A DNA stretch of 64,000 bases from Acanthosoma haemorrhoidale (Eukaryota; Arthropoda; Insecta; Hemiptera; Acanthosomatidae), in NCBI GenBank assembly GCA_930367205.1, contig OV884011.1:140799937-140863936 (forward strand). The letters run 5' to 3'. This document shows positions 1 to 11,450 of this stretch, piece by piece. The stretch's first letter is position 1, and every line of letters begins with the position of its first letter. The notes below the pieces were generated by a model, which worked only from the letters and a program-made list of their open reading frames with translations, was not told where the DNA came from and made no database searches. Position numbers and translations under genes: made by a program.

Positions 1-513
1 TTATATACTTACCGCAAATGATACCCACTATCACATTATAACAGTGGTTGGTTGCTCATATATAGACAAGTTTTGCAAAATTCCCGAGGAAATTATGAGG
101 AAATTATGATTTACCATTTCAGTCACCATTTTTAAAAATTAATATCCAATGGCCGCAACAATTGTGACTTTTGTTGTTTGGGCTATAGTAGCGTGGTTAA
201 TTTTTAACTTAGGCACCATGTGAGCAAATCAGGTTACCAGGGCTATCTATATGTGGCCACTTTTAACACCCATGCCCTGGGGGGGGGGGAGCCATTCTAT
301 GGTAAAAAAATGAATTCCCAGGCAGAGATTTCAGTCACCAAAGTCATCATCATATCCACACTTAACAAACTTTAGTATGTAATACTATTTCTTTTTTATT
401 AGTGGAATAATTACATTTTAAATGAAAAATTAACTCCACATTGTTAATGAATCATTATTTCATCATGCTATTTTGTAGTAACCAACTCCTAACCAGTAAA
501 TAAACATACGAAC

Positions 514-3500
514 CTCTATTTTGTTAACTAGTTCAACTTCTCGGCCTCCTGAGACAAAATTGGTAACTTTACAGTCATGCGCACTGCCACATCTCCCTGT
601 CCGGCCACAACGATGTACATAATCAGCCATGTACAGAGGAAAGTCATAGTTTATAATGTGCTTGACCTAATAAACAGATAAAAAAAGATTAATGTCAGAT
701 TTGAACATCCTCCTGACAGTGGTGTTTTCCCAGATTTATTTAGCTCAAATGATAATCGGGTGTCACAACCCCAGATGCTGCTTCAACACCACTGACTTCA
801 GACGTTCCGGACTCCCTCCACTCTAGTTCCTTCACTGACTTTTTGCCAGCCCTAGTCACCCCATTCCACACTAGTCTGTGCCCTGGCATCTAGTCTTGAG
901 ATTGCACATCTGATATTCTTGGTCCTAAGAGACACTCTTCAGTACTCTAGCACACATTGCCTGGGCATATAGCACCCCAGACACTAGGGATATTACTTTG
1001 AAAGTTGGCATGCACAACTGGCAACGGAAAGTGGCAGGAGACAGATAGAGTTTGGTCAATGCTGCACGAGATTTATTATACTTAAATCTTTCCCTGCTAA
1101 CTCCTCTAATTCTATTGCAACATCACAGAACATTTCTCTGGTCCATCATTATACAGTTTTCTTTCGTTCAATCGTCGACTAAATTTTCTTCACAAATAAT
1201 CAAGATTCGATAGTACAAATTTAAACTCAATAAAAGGATTGATAAAAGAACTTCTGTTAATAAAAGAGTTCTCAATCATATTGCCTGTACCGGGCCCCTC
1301 AATATCGTAAATTACTGTTTAAATGTGCAATATATAAATAAAATATTTGCTAATTAACAGGGAACAACTAGCATAGGCTGTTAGACATTACTGATCTGTT
1401 TCATGTACCAAGTATGCTACAGCACTCTTCCACCTTTATTTATATGTTTCGGTGTAATTTACAGGTAAAGTTACATGAAGTTTTGCATAAAACTCAAATG
1501 TGTAGGCTTGTTAAACTTGTGAAGATTGATACAAAAAAATTGATTAATTTTGATATACAAATGTAATGGGATTTGAATGTGGTTATATAAATAAAATAAC
1601 ATTTAAGAGGAATTAGGCCATGCGGTTCACTCTTTAATACGTAAAATTTTCTTCCTTTGTATTATTAATAGGTTACTGATGAAAATAAACAAATATTATA
1701 AAAAATTATAACATCAATAGGAAAGAAAACTAGTGTTCCCCCATTAATTAACAAGTATCTAAAATAAAATAATAATTAACATACATTCTTTGTATCCAAT
1801 CCCCTTGATGCAATGTCAGTGCAAGATAAAATAAAATATTCTTCGTTACAGAACTGCTTAAATTTTCCCTTTCGCACTATAACAGGCATTTCGCCATTTA
1901 AGTTAACAGTTGGTACACCATTTTCATTAAGCATCAAGGATATCCAATCACATGAAGGACTTCGATTACTAAACAAAACAAAATAGGTATTAGCATTTTT
2001 TTCATACATAATAAATAACAATGCTGATAATTCTAATTTTTTAATGATACCTAAATATTATTGTAGGTTCTTTGTTAGCTACAGCTTTTCTTGCTAGTTG
2101 AATCAATTTCTGTGGCTTTTCAGTTGGTCTCATCCTAAAAAATGTCTGAGGAACATGAGGAAGAAATCTGTGCAGATGTTTTGAAGTAATTTTTTCAACT
2201 GAAGCTGTCTATAACAATATGCACTTATGATAAATCTATTAGAGACATAATAAATGAATATTATTTATGTTACATACCTCAACGATATCTGTCAAGAGGT
2301 TATCTATATTGTTTGGAAATGTAGCACTTGCTAACACTAATTGACAACCAACTGGATTGTTCTTGTGGCCACTACTGTACCTGATCTACAAATTGAAATT
2401 ACAAAAAAGTATAATAAAAATATACAAAAATAACAATTTAATCTTTTAAATATCACAATTCTCCCGCCCCCCCCCCCTCCATAAAATGGCATTTGATCGA
2501 GTGAGGCAACAGGGCTTGCATTGTGAATTCAAAGATTGACTTCCTTCCATGCTCTACCTCATCATCCTACCATACCTATCTGAAAGATACTGCAGTGTAT
2601 CTTATGGCTCAACCACATCTACCTCATTCTTACAACTTGCTGGTATTTCACAGGGTACTGTCCACAATCATTCCTCTCTTCTATTTCTAAGCTCCAAGAA
2701 AAAACTACAGGAACATGCTGCTCTTCTGGAACTTAGGCTCTCCAATGGAAAATAAAAATGAATGCCAAAACCAACTTTCATGTCACTTTTATCTACTGTT
2801 CTTCCAGTTCTAAAAGTTTTCTCTGCAACCAACTCATCTCTGTTACAACAAAGATCACCTATCTAGGAATTATATTAGATTAGTGACTTGAATGGAGGCC
2901 CCAAATGACAAGAAACTAACAGACGATGCAGGATGCTTCTTCACCTAGACAAACTTTTCAAACCGACTATAGAAAATAAGTGACTGATCTGCACAACTAC
3001 ATACAAGATCCTATGAAATAAAAGTGCTAAGCCCTCTATTCTCCTGCACGTTTCTGCAAGCTAGAAAGCGAACACCCCTTCCTTTGACAATAACTGTAAC
3101 AAAAGTAGAGATGCCCTTGTGATATCTTATATTGTGTATAAATGTAAGCTCATAAATTCACAAGTGAATACCTTAGCTAGCTTTGTTAAGAGCTTTTATC
3201 CCCCCTAAAGGAAAATACCATTATAAAGAAAATGCTAAACATTACTTGTATTGAATTCATTGAACACATTTCAATAAATCTTTAGCTTTTCTCCATAAAA
3301 ATTGACATATAAAGTTACCATAAATAAAAAATAAAACATCCAATTGGTAATTACCTGAAAATTTTTTATGTATCTTAACAAATGGTCATTAAAGCTGTCA
3401 TCTAGCAAAGTATCAGACTCATCCAAAATCAAATGTTTTGCTTCTTTCATGTTGTATATACCTAAAAACATAAAGAAAAGTAATCAATCATTAATTTATT

Positions 3501-6286
3501 AAAGCCATTGATTCCAAGGCTATCAATCAACAAGAAATCTTTGAATCGGTTTTATAAATTACAAGCGATTGGCCTAGTGAATGAGGTTCCATTACCTCGG
3601 AACAGGTACTGGCACTGAGAGGTTCTCAGGAGAAAAGTCAGATATAAGGAACTAATCAGGAATGAGTTGTTGTTCTCTGAATTTATGAGGCAGAGAAATA
3701 AGAGCATGAAAGACCTTCTCTATTTGACCATAAATAACCAATTCCACATACTTTAAAAAAAAAATTACCTCCCCAACAATTTTTCATGGGCTATGTCAGT
3801 AACAAAAATTAATGACACAAATAGGTTGATTAATGGTGCTTAACGGAAAGTGAAGGCATCAGATGTTTTAAAGAGAACCCGGGAATTCATATCACCAAAA
3901 AATCTGCCAAGAAACAGTCACTTGAACCTCTTCCACTAGCTATAAATAGATATGGGATGAAGTTACATAAATAGGAATATACACATTATTACTAAACAAA
4001 TTAACTCACCTGTTGTCGTCATTTTGCTCACTGCACCTAGGGTTGCTACTAACAAGTCGACATTTTTAAAATTTGGAAAAAGCATTTTATGCTTTGTCCT
4101 GCCACCTATAAGTTCGTCACATGTGAGTGGCAAATGATATGAAAGTCCCTTGGCTACATTCTGAAAATATCAGTTTATTCTCTTTATATTTAATTATACG
4201 TTTTCAACACACAATTTAAAAAAAGACCATTTCAATCAAAAGTGTTAATAGAAATTTCACTTTGAATTCTTATTCTAAAGCTTATTTGGAGTCTTTATTT
4301 TACAGCCTTTATCAATAATGAAATTGAGCTGGTCCACGCACTACTTACATATTTACCCATACTTTTATGTTCAACAATCCTTAACTTTAAACATAACTCG
4401 TGTTTAATGAAAGGATAAAATTTGTGTTAGTTTTATTTAACATTGCCAGTTATAGATTATTGCTAATTTGTCAGAATATTTCTAGGGTTGAATTATTCTG
4501 ACAAAGGATAAAATGGTTTATGTACCCTTTCTTCTAGAAAACAATAATAATGTATGGTAATATTGTCCAGTTTATGTATTCAAAAACTAAATCTGCATCT
4601 ACCATTAAATCCCATTGGAGGTCAGGAGTTGACTTCAGCTAAGGGTTAACTTGATTAGTAATTAGGAGGGAAGTGTAACAAGTTAAAGCAGCAGAATATT
4701 TTGAGCACATTTATTTTAAACTTTTCTGGCAGGCTTAGCAGAGCTTAGTTGTTTTCTTGATTTTTCAGTCATTGATCAGTACTTGAATGAAAATAAATTA
4801 GCAAAAGCAGTTTTTGATAGTGAATGTCGTCCGAAATCTGGACAGTATTAGTTTACCTTACCATTTACTTTACCCCCTAACTGCACAAAGGCACTATAGT
4901 TGCTCTTAGTGAACCAGCCCAACGTTGCTGTGCAGTGAAAGGGTTAAACTAGATTAGTACCTTTTTCTGGAATAATTCAAATTTTACTCCTGTTTAAAGA
5001 TTGATAATGATAATAATTTGGAGAAGTTATTATTTATAAAATAATAATTCAAAAAACATCTCTCAAAAAAGTTCATGTAACCTCATTTTCAATTTCATGC
5101 AGAATTTTGATTTCAAGATATCTATTGATGTAAAAAATCCCAATGTAAGGTTTGATTCTAGTTCAGTGAAAGATTTTTCCATCTAGCCAGCTGCGGATTA
5201 ATTTTGAAATATAAAAGCCATCCAGAGGAATATGATTATAAAAAACTGCCCAAAAATTATTTAAAGAAATTTACTCCTATCTGAGTCGCAAGTTCTCTAC
5301 TCGGAGTGATGATTACTGCTAGGGGAGTATTGGCTTTTCGTTCTGACGTTGATAGTTTTTTCCAATGCAAGATTTGCTGAAGTACTGGTATAAGATAAGC
5401 TAGTGTTTTTCCACAACCTGTTTCTGCAGCAATTATTGCATTCTTACCAGACAATATCACTGGAATGCTGTCAGCCTGAAAAAAAAGAACAAAAACAAAA
5501 AATTAAGTCAGGATTATACTTCAGGTAAAACATATAGACAGTGCTGGCGTGACCAAGCTGGTTGGAACAATAGGTCTGCATAGACTGAAACGGGATGTTT
5601 GGTTCCCTTTGGCAAGGAAAGGGCTACCCTTTCTATCCGAGTGGAAGTAAATAAATGAAACAAAAATATAACAAAACCTGTATCTTGGTAGGACGATTGA
5701 AGCCAGCTTCTTTAAGTGCACAAACTAAAACATCGTCCAATTTCAATTCACTAAAGCTGTTGACACTTTCATCCCAAAAGTGGTGATTAATATCATAATC
5801 CTAAAAAAAATATTGTTATTTTAATATGAAATTACATTTGGCAGTTTTATATTTTATGCTTCATATGATTACCTTATTGTATATTTGTACTGTAAAATGA
5901 TCACCTATAGATTTGTTGTGGTGCCACCCTTTGGATGCCAAAGGGATAGGCTTGAACTTATCATACTTTTGATTCTTATAATGGTCCAACTCAGAGCGAA
6001 GGCATTTTATAACGACTTCTTTCTATTTAAAAAATATTGAAAAAACTTTAAATATAAAGTAACTACTAGTATAATGCAACATATATCAGTCCAAAAATAA
6101 AATTTATTGTTATTATAAAAAAAAACTAAAAATGGACAAGTATAAGTAACTAACTTTTTTTTCTGGCTTCACTTGTTCTTTACGTGTTATCCTTTTTTCT
6201 TTCGTTGAAACTAATTCTCTATGATAGACAGGTTCTCTTGATTGAAACAAATCTAGCAATTCTGCTTCTGTAGCAAAAGGAATCCT
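514..6286 (-). CDS. DDX28: DDX28-like mitochondrial DEAD-box RNA helicase (partial, 8 exons)
   Basis: Exons, 5' to 3' on the minus strand: 6286-6155, 6022-5873, 5800-5678, 5475-5275, 4160-4010, 3461-3355, 2385-2278, 2208-2051, 1968-1785 and 666-514. They join in frame to 489 residues. Order of motifs: Q-motif region with upstream Phe (FSELKL...RPTKIQ, about residues 113-135), Walker [10 protein letters not shown] (151-159), PSRELA, DEAD box as DESD (266-269), SATFP (308-312), TDIASRGLD (about 428-436), HRCGRTGR (456-463). The [11 protein letters not shown] context and the degenerate ATLGA in place of TPGR match DDX28, which assembles the mitochondrial large ribosomal subunit. The animal protein is about 540 residues, so an N-terminal exon with the start codon and targeting peptide, and probably a short last exon, are missing. 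The 666-514 exon ends in a GT donor, so coding continues to the left. Intron 666-1785 and the others hold AT-rich sequence and one retroelement scrap. Family call is firm; subfamily fairly firm. Confidence 0.88.
2483..3110 (+). mobile_element. Jockey-like non-LTR retrotransposon scrap (reverse transcriptase)
   Basis: Translated on the plus strand, this piece gives [10 protein letters not shown], then a segment like the finger/palm of a Jockey-type reverse transcriptase ([15 protein letters not shown]..., AGISQGTV), then TYLGIILD. It is interrupted by stops and small shifts. It lies in a DDX28 intron, antisense to the gene, and is plainly dead. A poly-C tract sits just before it at about 2464-2476. 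Its family is assigned from the AFDRV and GISQG motifs only. Confidence 0.6.
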
Positions 6287-7634
6287 CTAAAACACAAAGT
6301 GTATTTTATTTATGAATCAAGTTTAAATAATATTTAAAGAAAGAAATATAAAATAAACCTATCCCTATAGCCTTGTGGTTATTATTCAGACTTATAATTG
6401 TGAAGAACTGGGTTCGATTTATGGCTGTAATAAAAATTTCATTGTTAGAGGATGTTTTTCGACAAAGTTAGTGCAGCTGTGAGGAAAATGAGTAACCACT
6501 GGAATTAAATCCAGTTTAAAATACAGAAATGTTGAGAGATAAAAGTATAGCAATAACCATACCAGCTCCTCAGCATCACATACCAACTGTGATAACCTCA
6601 GCCAGCCTTACCTTTTCATACATGGGGTGATGGATTTTTAATTAATAAAATAAAATATAGAAAATCCAATAAATAAAGATTGATTGAAACATGATCCATA
6701 ATTGTTGAGCCACAAAGGAGATACTTTACTTTTAGTTCCATGCTTATCAATCTGTATTCTTTGTTCATATTGTATGTTCTTTATTTAGCATATACATAAT
6801 TTTAAAACTATAATTTCAATACAAATCAAGATTTGGACCAATTATTTTGAAAGCGGTGTAAGTCCATTTGTTCTTCTTTCGAGATACAAAAAGGTTAACA
6901 TTTTAGTGGATTAAAAAATATAAATAAATTGTACTAAGTTTGGCAGTTTTAGAATTACAAAAAGTTTCATGACATATTAATATATGCATTATTATAACTG
7001 ATGCCTCTCCACTTCTGTGGCTAGAGGCTTTTTCATTCCATCTATTTCAATTATATTTCGCTTTTGCTGGTAAAATTCTTAGTTTTACTCCTCTCTTATT
7101 AGTGCTTAATTAGTTATTCCAAGGACACCCCTTTCATAATCAATCATTATGCAGTTTCTTTTATTGACGAATTTTCAATTTATCAAAGTATAACGATATT
7201 TAAATGTATATAACTGTTGATTGTAAATAAAAAGTGCACACTAAATTACAATTCAATTCTGTGATTTCTCATTTTTTTTTTAAAATGGGCATAGACCACT
7301 TCCAAATAAACAGTCTACATAAAAAAAAAAAAAGTTATGCTTTTCTATAACTCAACTGGTTACATTGAAAGTACATTTTTTATTTTATACATATATAGTA
7401 GGTTCTACAATATGCACAATAACTAATATTAATGAGTCAATTTGCCCTTCCGTTGGATCAATTGCATTTGCAAAAAACATAATATATACTGTATATTTGG
7501 TGAAAACACAAATGCAAGTGCAAAGGTCGCAAATGCACAATTTTCAGTAGACACATTACATTGTTTTTAATTTTTTTTTACATAATGAAAAAAAACATAG
7601 AATCAATAAAATGTCTCTACTGACAATTATGGAT
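6287..7634. other. Gap between DDX28 and the next candidate exon
   Basis: AT-rich sequence without a convincing coding exon. The missing first exon of DDX28 should lie here or further right on the minus strand. A possible short start on the minus strand near 6760 (MNKEYRLIS...) has a weak GT donor after it, but nothing confirms it. AATAAA on the minus strand at about 7379 could serve as the poly(A) signal of the candidate gene ending at 7635. Confidence 0.4.
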
Positions 7635-7827
7635 TTATGATTTTACTGTTTCAACTGAACACTCCAGAAATATTCCTTTGCTTTTTCTAGCTCTTGTAGA
7701 TTGTTTATGAATTGAGAGCTGTACTTTAGCATGCTGCATTTCCAATCTAATAACAGGTTCAACAGACAAAAGAGGTCTATAACACTTACATGGACTTCCA
7801 GATTGATGGTCCAGGACAATGATTAAA
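7635..7827 (-). CDS. Candidate last coding exon of an unidentified gene
   Basis: On the minus strand, a TTTAG acceptor is followed by a 63-codon open frame ending in TAA. The peptide begins LIVLDHQSGSPCKCYRPLL, continues with SVEPVIRLEMQHAKVQLSIH, and ends in SVETVKS. The composition (mixed charge, few rare residues) looks like real protein and not translated AT-rich intron. I do not recognise the family. Upstream exons would lie to the right. A stretch at about 8037-8005 that reads AENYYNSWA between an AG and a GT is a possible preceding exon but is too short to support. The exon is in the same orientation as DDX28 and cannot belong to it, because it carries its own stop upstream of DDX28. 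Confidence 0.35.
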
Positions 7828-8489
7828 CTAAATATTCAAACTCAGTGAGCACACAAACCTAGTAAATATATTATCTATGCTATACGCCTACAAAACTCAT
7901 TAAGAAATCTACAATATATTAAATTCAGTTAAATGTAATCATACTGATATAATCTCACAAAACATTGAGGATTCAGTTTTGATACTAGTGTGTTTTACTG
8001 CCCAAGAATTATAGTAGTTTTCTGCACTAGGCTAGGTAAAATAATGGGCAGGCAAGCTGTAGTCCAAAATAATTTTGTGAATGGTTCGTTTATCCCACCC
8101 ATACCTACCAGTGTAATTTTTAAATACATATTTAAAAGTAAGTTTTTTTTTCATTATCTCAGGTCAGTGAATCAAGACTGATAACATTGGTAGCACACAT
8201 CCATTGAAAACGTAAGCTAGTTAATAATTTGTTTGTATTTAATAAATTTTATTTTCTACCTAAGCCTTTCTATAATCATAGGTTCCCCTTTTAACTGAAT
8301 TGTTTTATGAAACAATGTTCCACTCTAAAATAGTGAATAGCAAAACAGACCTGAAAAACTGATAAACTGGTTGGTAGTAATTTAGATTTGAAAATAGTTT
8401 GAATAGTAGAGTACATTATTTAATCCTAATCTATAACATTTATTTATTTAATATCTTTAAATGAAATAACTTCGACATGGGAAATTCTC

Positions 8490-9380
8490 TGAAACCTCTC
8501 CAAAATGGCGGTCAGGTTACAAATAATCAAGTCCTATGAGATCCGACCAGAGAAAAACCATATATTAAGTTTTATTAAGAGATCATTACTTAGTAGTGAC
8601 GTCAGTATTGTTGGTATAGTTTGGACTTCCAACTTTTCAGCTACTTCTTTTTTTAAATACCTTACAATTTTTATTTGATGATATGTTAATATAACGTTCC
8701 AAGAAATAATCTATGCACCTAGAGTATTGCTATTGAGTCAAGTTGGGTTTCTAACTGCCCATCACTCCAAAACTCCAATGTCAATTCCAACGGATACTCA
8801 ATTTTGATTTGGCACCAATATAAAAATATCGGATACAAAAAGTATTGATATTATTTGGACCTGATACTGAAAACTTCTGTATTAACCCATTCGTAGTGCC
8901 ATTGGAAGTCCTGTCCCTCATAAATCAAACTCCCTTGTAAATCATTTAGTGATTTTCCCCTCCCCTCTAGATTTTCTTTTTGGATTCCTGGTACTTCGTG
9001 TAAAACGTTCTCCTGCGAAATGATACTTCATGCAAAATTTTGTTACGGTGTTAATAATTCGTTGATAAGCAACAGGAAGTAACACAATAGCAATAGAACA
9101 ATTGCTAAAAAAAAAAAAAAAAAAATTAAATGCCGTGTAGGCAATTAATGAATTAAAATTATAAATTCGTGTTTCAGAACTAGAAACCCTAATGCTTTCG
9201 CGAAAGTTGATGTCACATTGTCAAGGTCAAGGCATGTCACTTGTTGAGCTTAGAGACAGGAAAATTTATGTAAAGATTCCTCTCCACTACTTAAATATCG
9301 GTTGGTTTCCAAGTCGACCCAGCAAGTTCAACCGCGGACTCTTCTTTTCAGGCGTTGCATGACTGGCGAAAAATTGAAGC
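8490..9380. promoter_or_regulatory. Possible promoter-like segment with YY1-like, CRE and FTZ-F1-like sites
   Basis: Three good matches to animal transcription factor sites fall here: CAAAATGGCGGTC near 8501 (YY1-like), the perfect palindrome TGACGTCA at 8597-8604 (CRE), and TCAAGGTCA at 9221-9229 (FTZ-F1/ERR monomer site). The 9180-9370 part is less AT-rich than its surroundings. A short plus-strand open frame starts at the ATG within the YY1-like site (about 58 codons, MAVRLQIIKSYE...), but nothing supports it as a gene. Single sites occur by chance, so this is a weak call. If real, it could drive the minus-strand gene whose last exon is at 7635-7827. Confidence 0.2.
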
Positions 9381-9442
9381 TTCTTAATTGTGTTAAAATT
9401 AAAATCTCAGTTATTAGGTAATAAGTAATTGTGATAAATGTT

Positions 9443-9515
9443 TTCATTCATACCATATTTTCAATTTTCATTCACACCATATTTACAATTTTCATTCACT
9501 TGCTCATTCATAAAG
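9443..9515. repeat. Short tandem repeat beside the Jockey remnant
   Basis: Roughly 24-25 bp units of the form CATTCAxACCATATTTxCAATTTT occur two and a half times in a row. They lie at the 3' side of the minus-strand Jockey-like remnant and may be its degraded 3' tail. Nothing else is visible here. Confidence 0.6.
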
Positions 9516-9529
9516 TATTTACAAACAGC

Positions 9530-10640
9530 TCAGAGACCTCCTAAATCCACATGGTTGTCACCTCCCTCGCATGTGAAAGAGGAAGCGGAGTCTTGGGAAG
9601 TCCCCCACGCTCCCCCGTCACTTTGTTCGACTTTTTTGCTGTCCCCCATAGCTCTATTCTGTATGTCCCGATTGGCTTAAGTATAACTTTGTAAATTAGT
9701 AATTTATTTTCTACTAAGAGATGGGATGTCCTTTCAAGTAGTCTGTACAGTCGTCCAAAGCGTCTGTTTAGTTCTTGTCTTTTTAGCCTCGTATGTGTGT
9801 TCTAGGTCAGCCGTTTGTCGAAATGGAAGCCTAAGTACCGTACTATCTCGGATACATGGAGATTATTGGAATTAAAATAAATTAGTGGACAAGACTTGCG
9901 GCAGTGTGGAACATTTTGCTTCATTAACTTTGATCTGCCATTGGTTGCACCAATACTCGATCTCATCAAGGTGCTTTTGGAGGTTATGGGATGCTATATT
10001 GGGATATGGTTAGGATGACAAGACTGCAGTGTCATCTGCAAATGTGGCCAAGAAGGTATTGGGGACACAGCGGTGTAAAGGTTATAGAGGATGGGACCCA
10101 GGATACTGCCCTGTGGAACTCCTGCTTTTATAGTTAGAATATTCTAAGCCAGAGCTGACTTGGAAGAAGCGGTTTGAAAGGTAGGACTGTAGGATTAGGA
10201 AAAGTGTGGTAAATATGTTTTGAGCTTGTAAAGCAAACCTGCGTGCCAGACCCTGTCAAAAGCTTGAGCTATGTCCAGAAAGGCAGCATGCAATACTGTT
10301 TGGTTTCAAGGGCTGAGGATATGTGATCAACAACGCGAAGGCCTTGTTGAGCAGTGGAATGGAAAAAGGTTTTTGGATTGAACAATTGGAAGTAGACGTT
10401 TTACTAGGAGCTTTTCAAATATTTTTGAGAGGATAGGGAGTAGGCTAATTGCACGATAAGATGAGGCGTCATTGGGTGGTTTACCGGGTTCAGACGAAAG
10501 AAGCCTTACTCTGTGAGGAGAACCCCCCAGTGCCTTGGCGAGCCTTACTTCAATTCCCTCCCCGTAATTGTTTTTTTCCAAACCAATTTTGGTCCTCTAT
10601 TCCTGTTTGTAAGATCAGATTTTCTTCATTCTCTGTAAAT
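9530..10640 (-). mobile_element. Jockey-like non-LTR retrotransposon remnant, minus strand
   Basis: Read on the minus strand from 10640 down: SSYRxISLLPILSKIFEKLL (reverse transcriptase N-terminal motif), a palm segment with the catalytic box FADD encoded at 10042-10031 (context ATFADDTAVLS), then ASHNLQKHLDEIEY, KTRTKQ, and near 9660 the Jockey C-terminal motif ELWGTAKKSN. Several frameshifts and stops break it, and it is truncated at the 5' end, so it is inactive. The same family recurs inverted immediately to the right. Confidence 0.8.
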
Positions 10641-10669
10641 TATAAATGAATTTTTATTTAATTACATGT

Positions 10670-11450
10670 TGATGTCCCCTCTACTCCCAATACCTTTTTG
10701 GCAATATTTGGTGAGAACACTGCAGTCCTGTCATCCCATCCAGACCAGGATAGCATCTCATAACCTTCAAAAACACCCAGATGAGATCGAGTATAGGTGC
10801 AACCAATGGTGGATCAAAGTTAATGATGTTTCATATTACCTTTACCCTCAACTGCAAGTCCTGCCCACTAGTTTTGTTTCAATTCCATTCCTCTTCCTGT
10901 TCCAAGACAGTAGGGTACTTAGGCTTCCCTCTCTACAAAAGGTTGACATGGAGCCCACAGGAGGCTAAAAATACAAGAACTAAACAAATGCTTCCGACAA
11001 TTTTGCAGACTACTTCAAAGGACATCCCCACTTAAGCCAATCTAGACATAAGGAATAGAGCTATGGGGGACAGCAAAAAAGTCGAACATCAAGGGTATCC
11101 AATCCCCTCAATCAAAAGTCCTGAGAACAATAGCCAATGCCGCTTATAATGTCAGAAAGAAAACCCTTCATAAATATTTTAATATACCCTTCATTCTTGA
11201 ACTCATCCCTTTCATGTTCATAAAATTCCATCAAAACCTATCCAACCATCCTAATCCCCTAGCACAGGCATTACACTGCGCCACACATCCTTGGAGACTA
11301 AAGGGGGAGTGACCTCGTGACCTGCTATGGGAGTTCTAGCAATGGCCCAGTTGATGGAGGAGCATGGGGGACTTCCCAAGAATCCGCTTCCTCTTTCACA
11401 TGCACTGATACAATGACTCTCTACACCTGGCTTACCTGGTAAGATTCAAC
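10670..11450 (+). mobile_element. Jockey-like non-LTR retrotransposon remnant, plus strand
   Basis: Plus-strand translation gives ASHNLQKHPDEIEYRCNQWW near 10755, then ELWGTAKKSN-like sequence near 11055, then a C-terminal segment (SKVLRTIANA, KTLHKYFNIP, IKFHQNLSNHPNPLAQAL, then WRLK). These match the end of Jockey ORF2. It overlaps in content with the minus-strand copy next door (both include the ELWGTAKKSN region), so they are two insertions arranged head to head. It is broken by stops. Confidence 0.78.

Noticed and set aside
1..513. Last DDX28 exon at the left edge
   Set aside because: A GTAAGT-like donor lies near position 12 on the minus strand and a short frame precedes it, but no DDX28 C-terminal similarity is visible, so I did not call it.
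9530..11450. Twin-primed inversion of one retroelement
   Set aside because: Both arms contain the same C-terminal region (ELWGTAKKSN), so they cannot be complementary parts of a single insertion.
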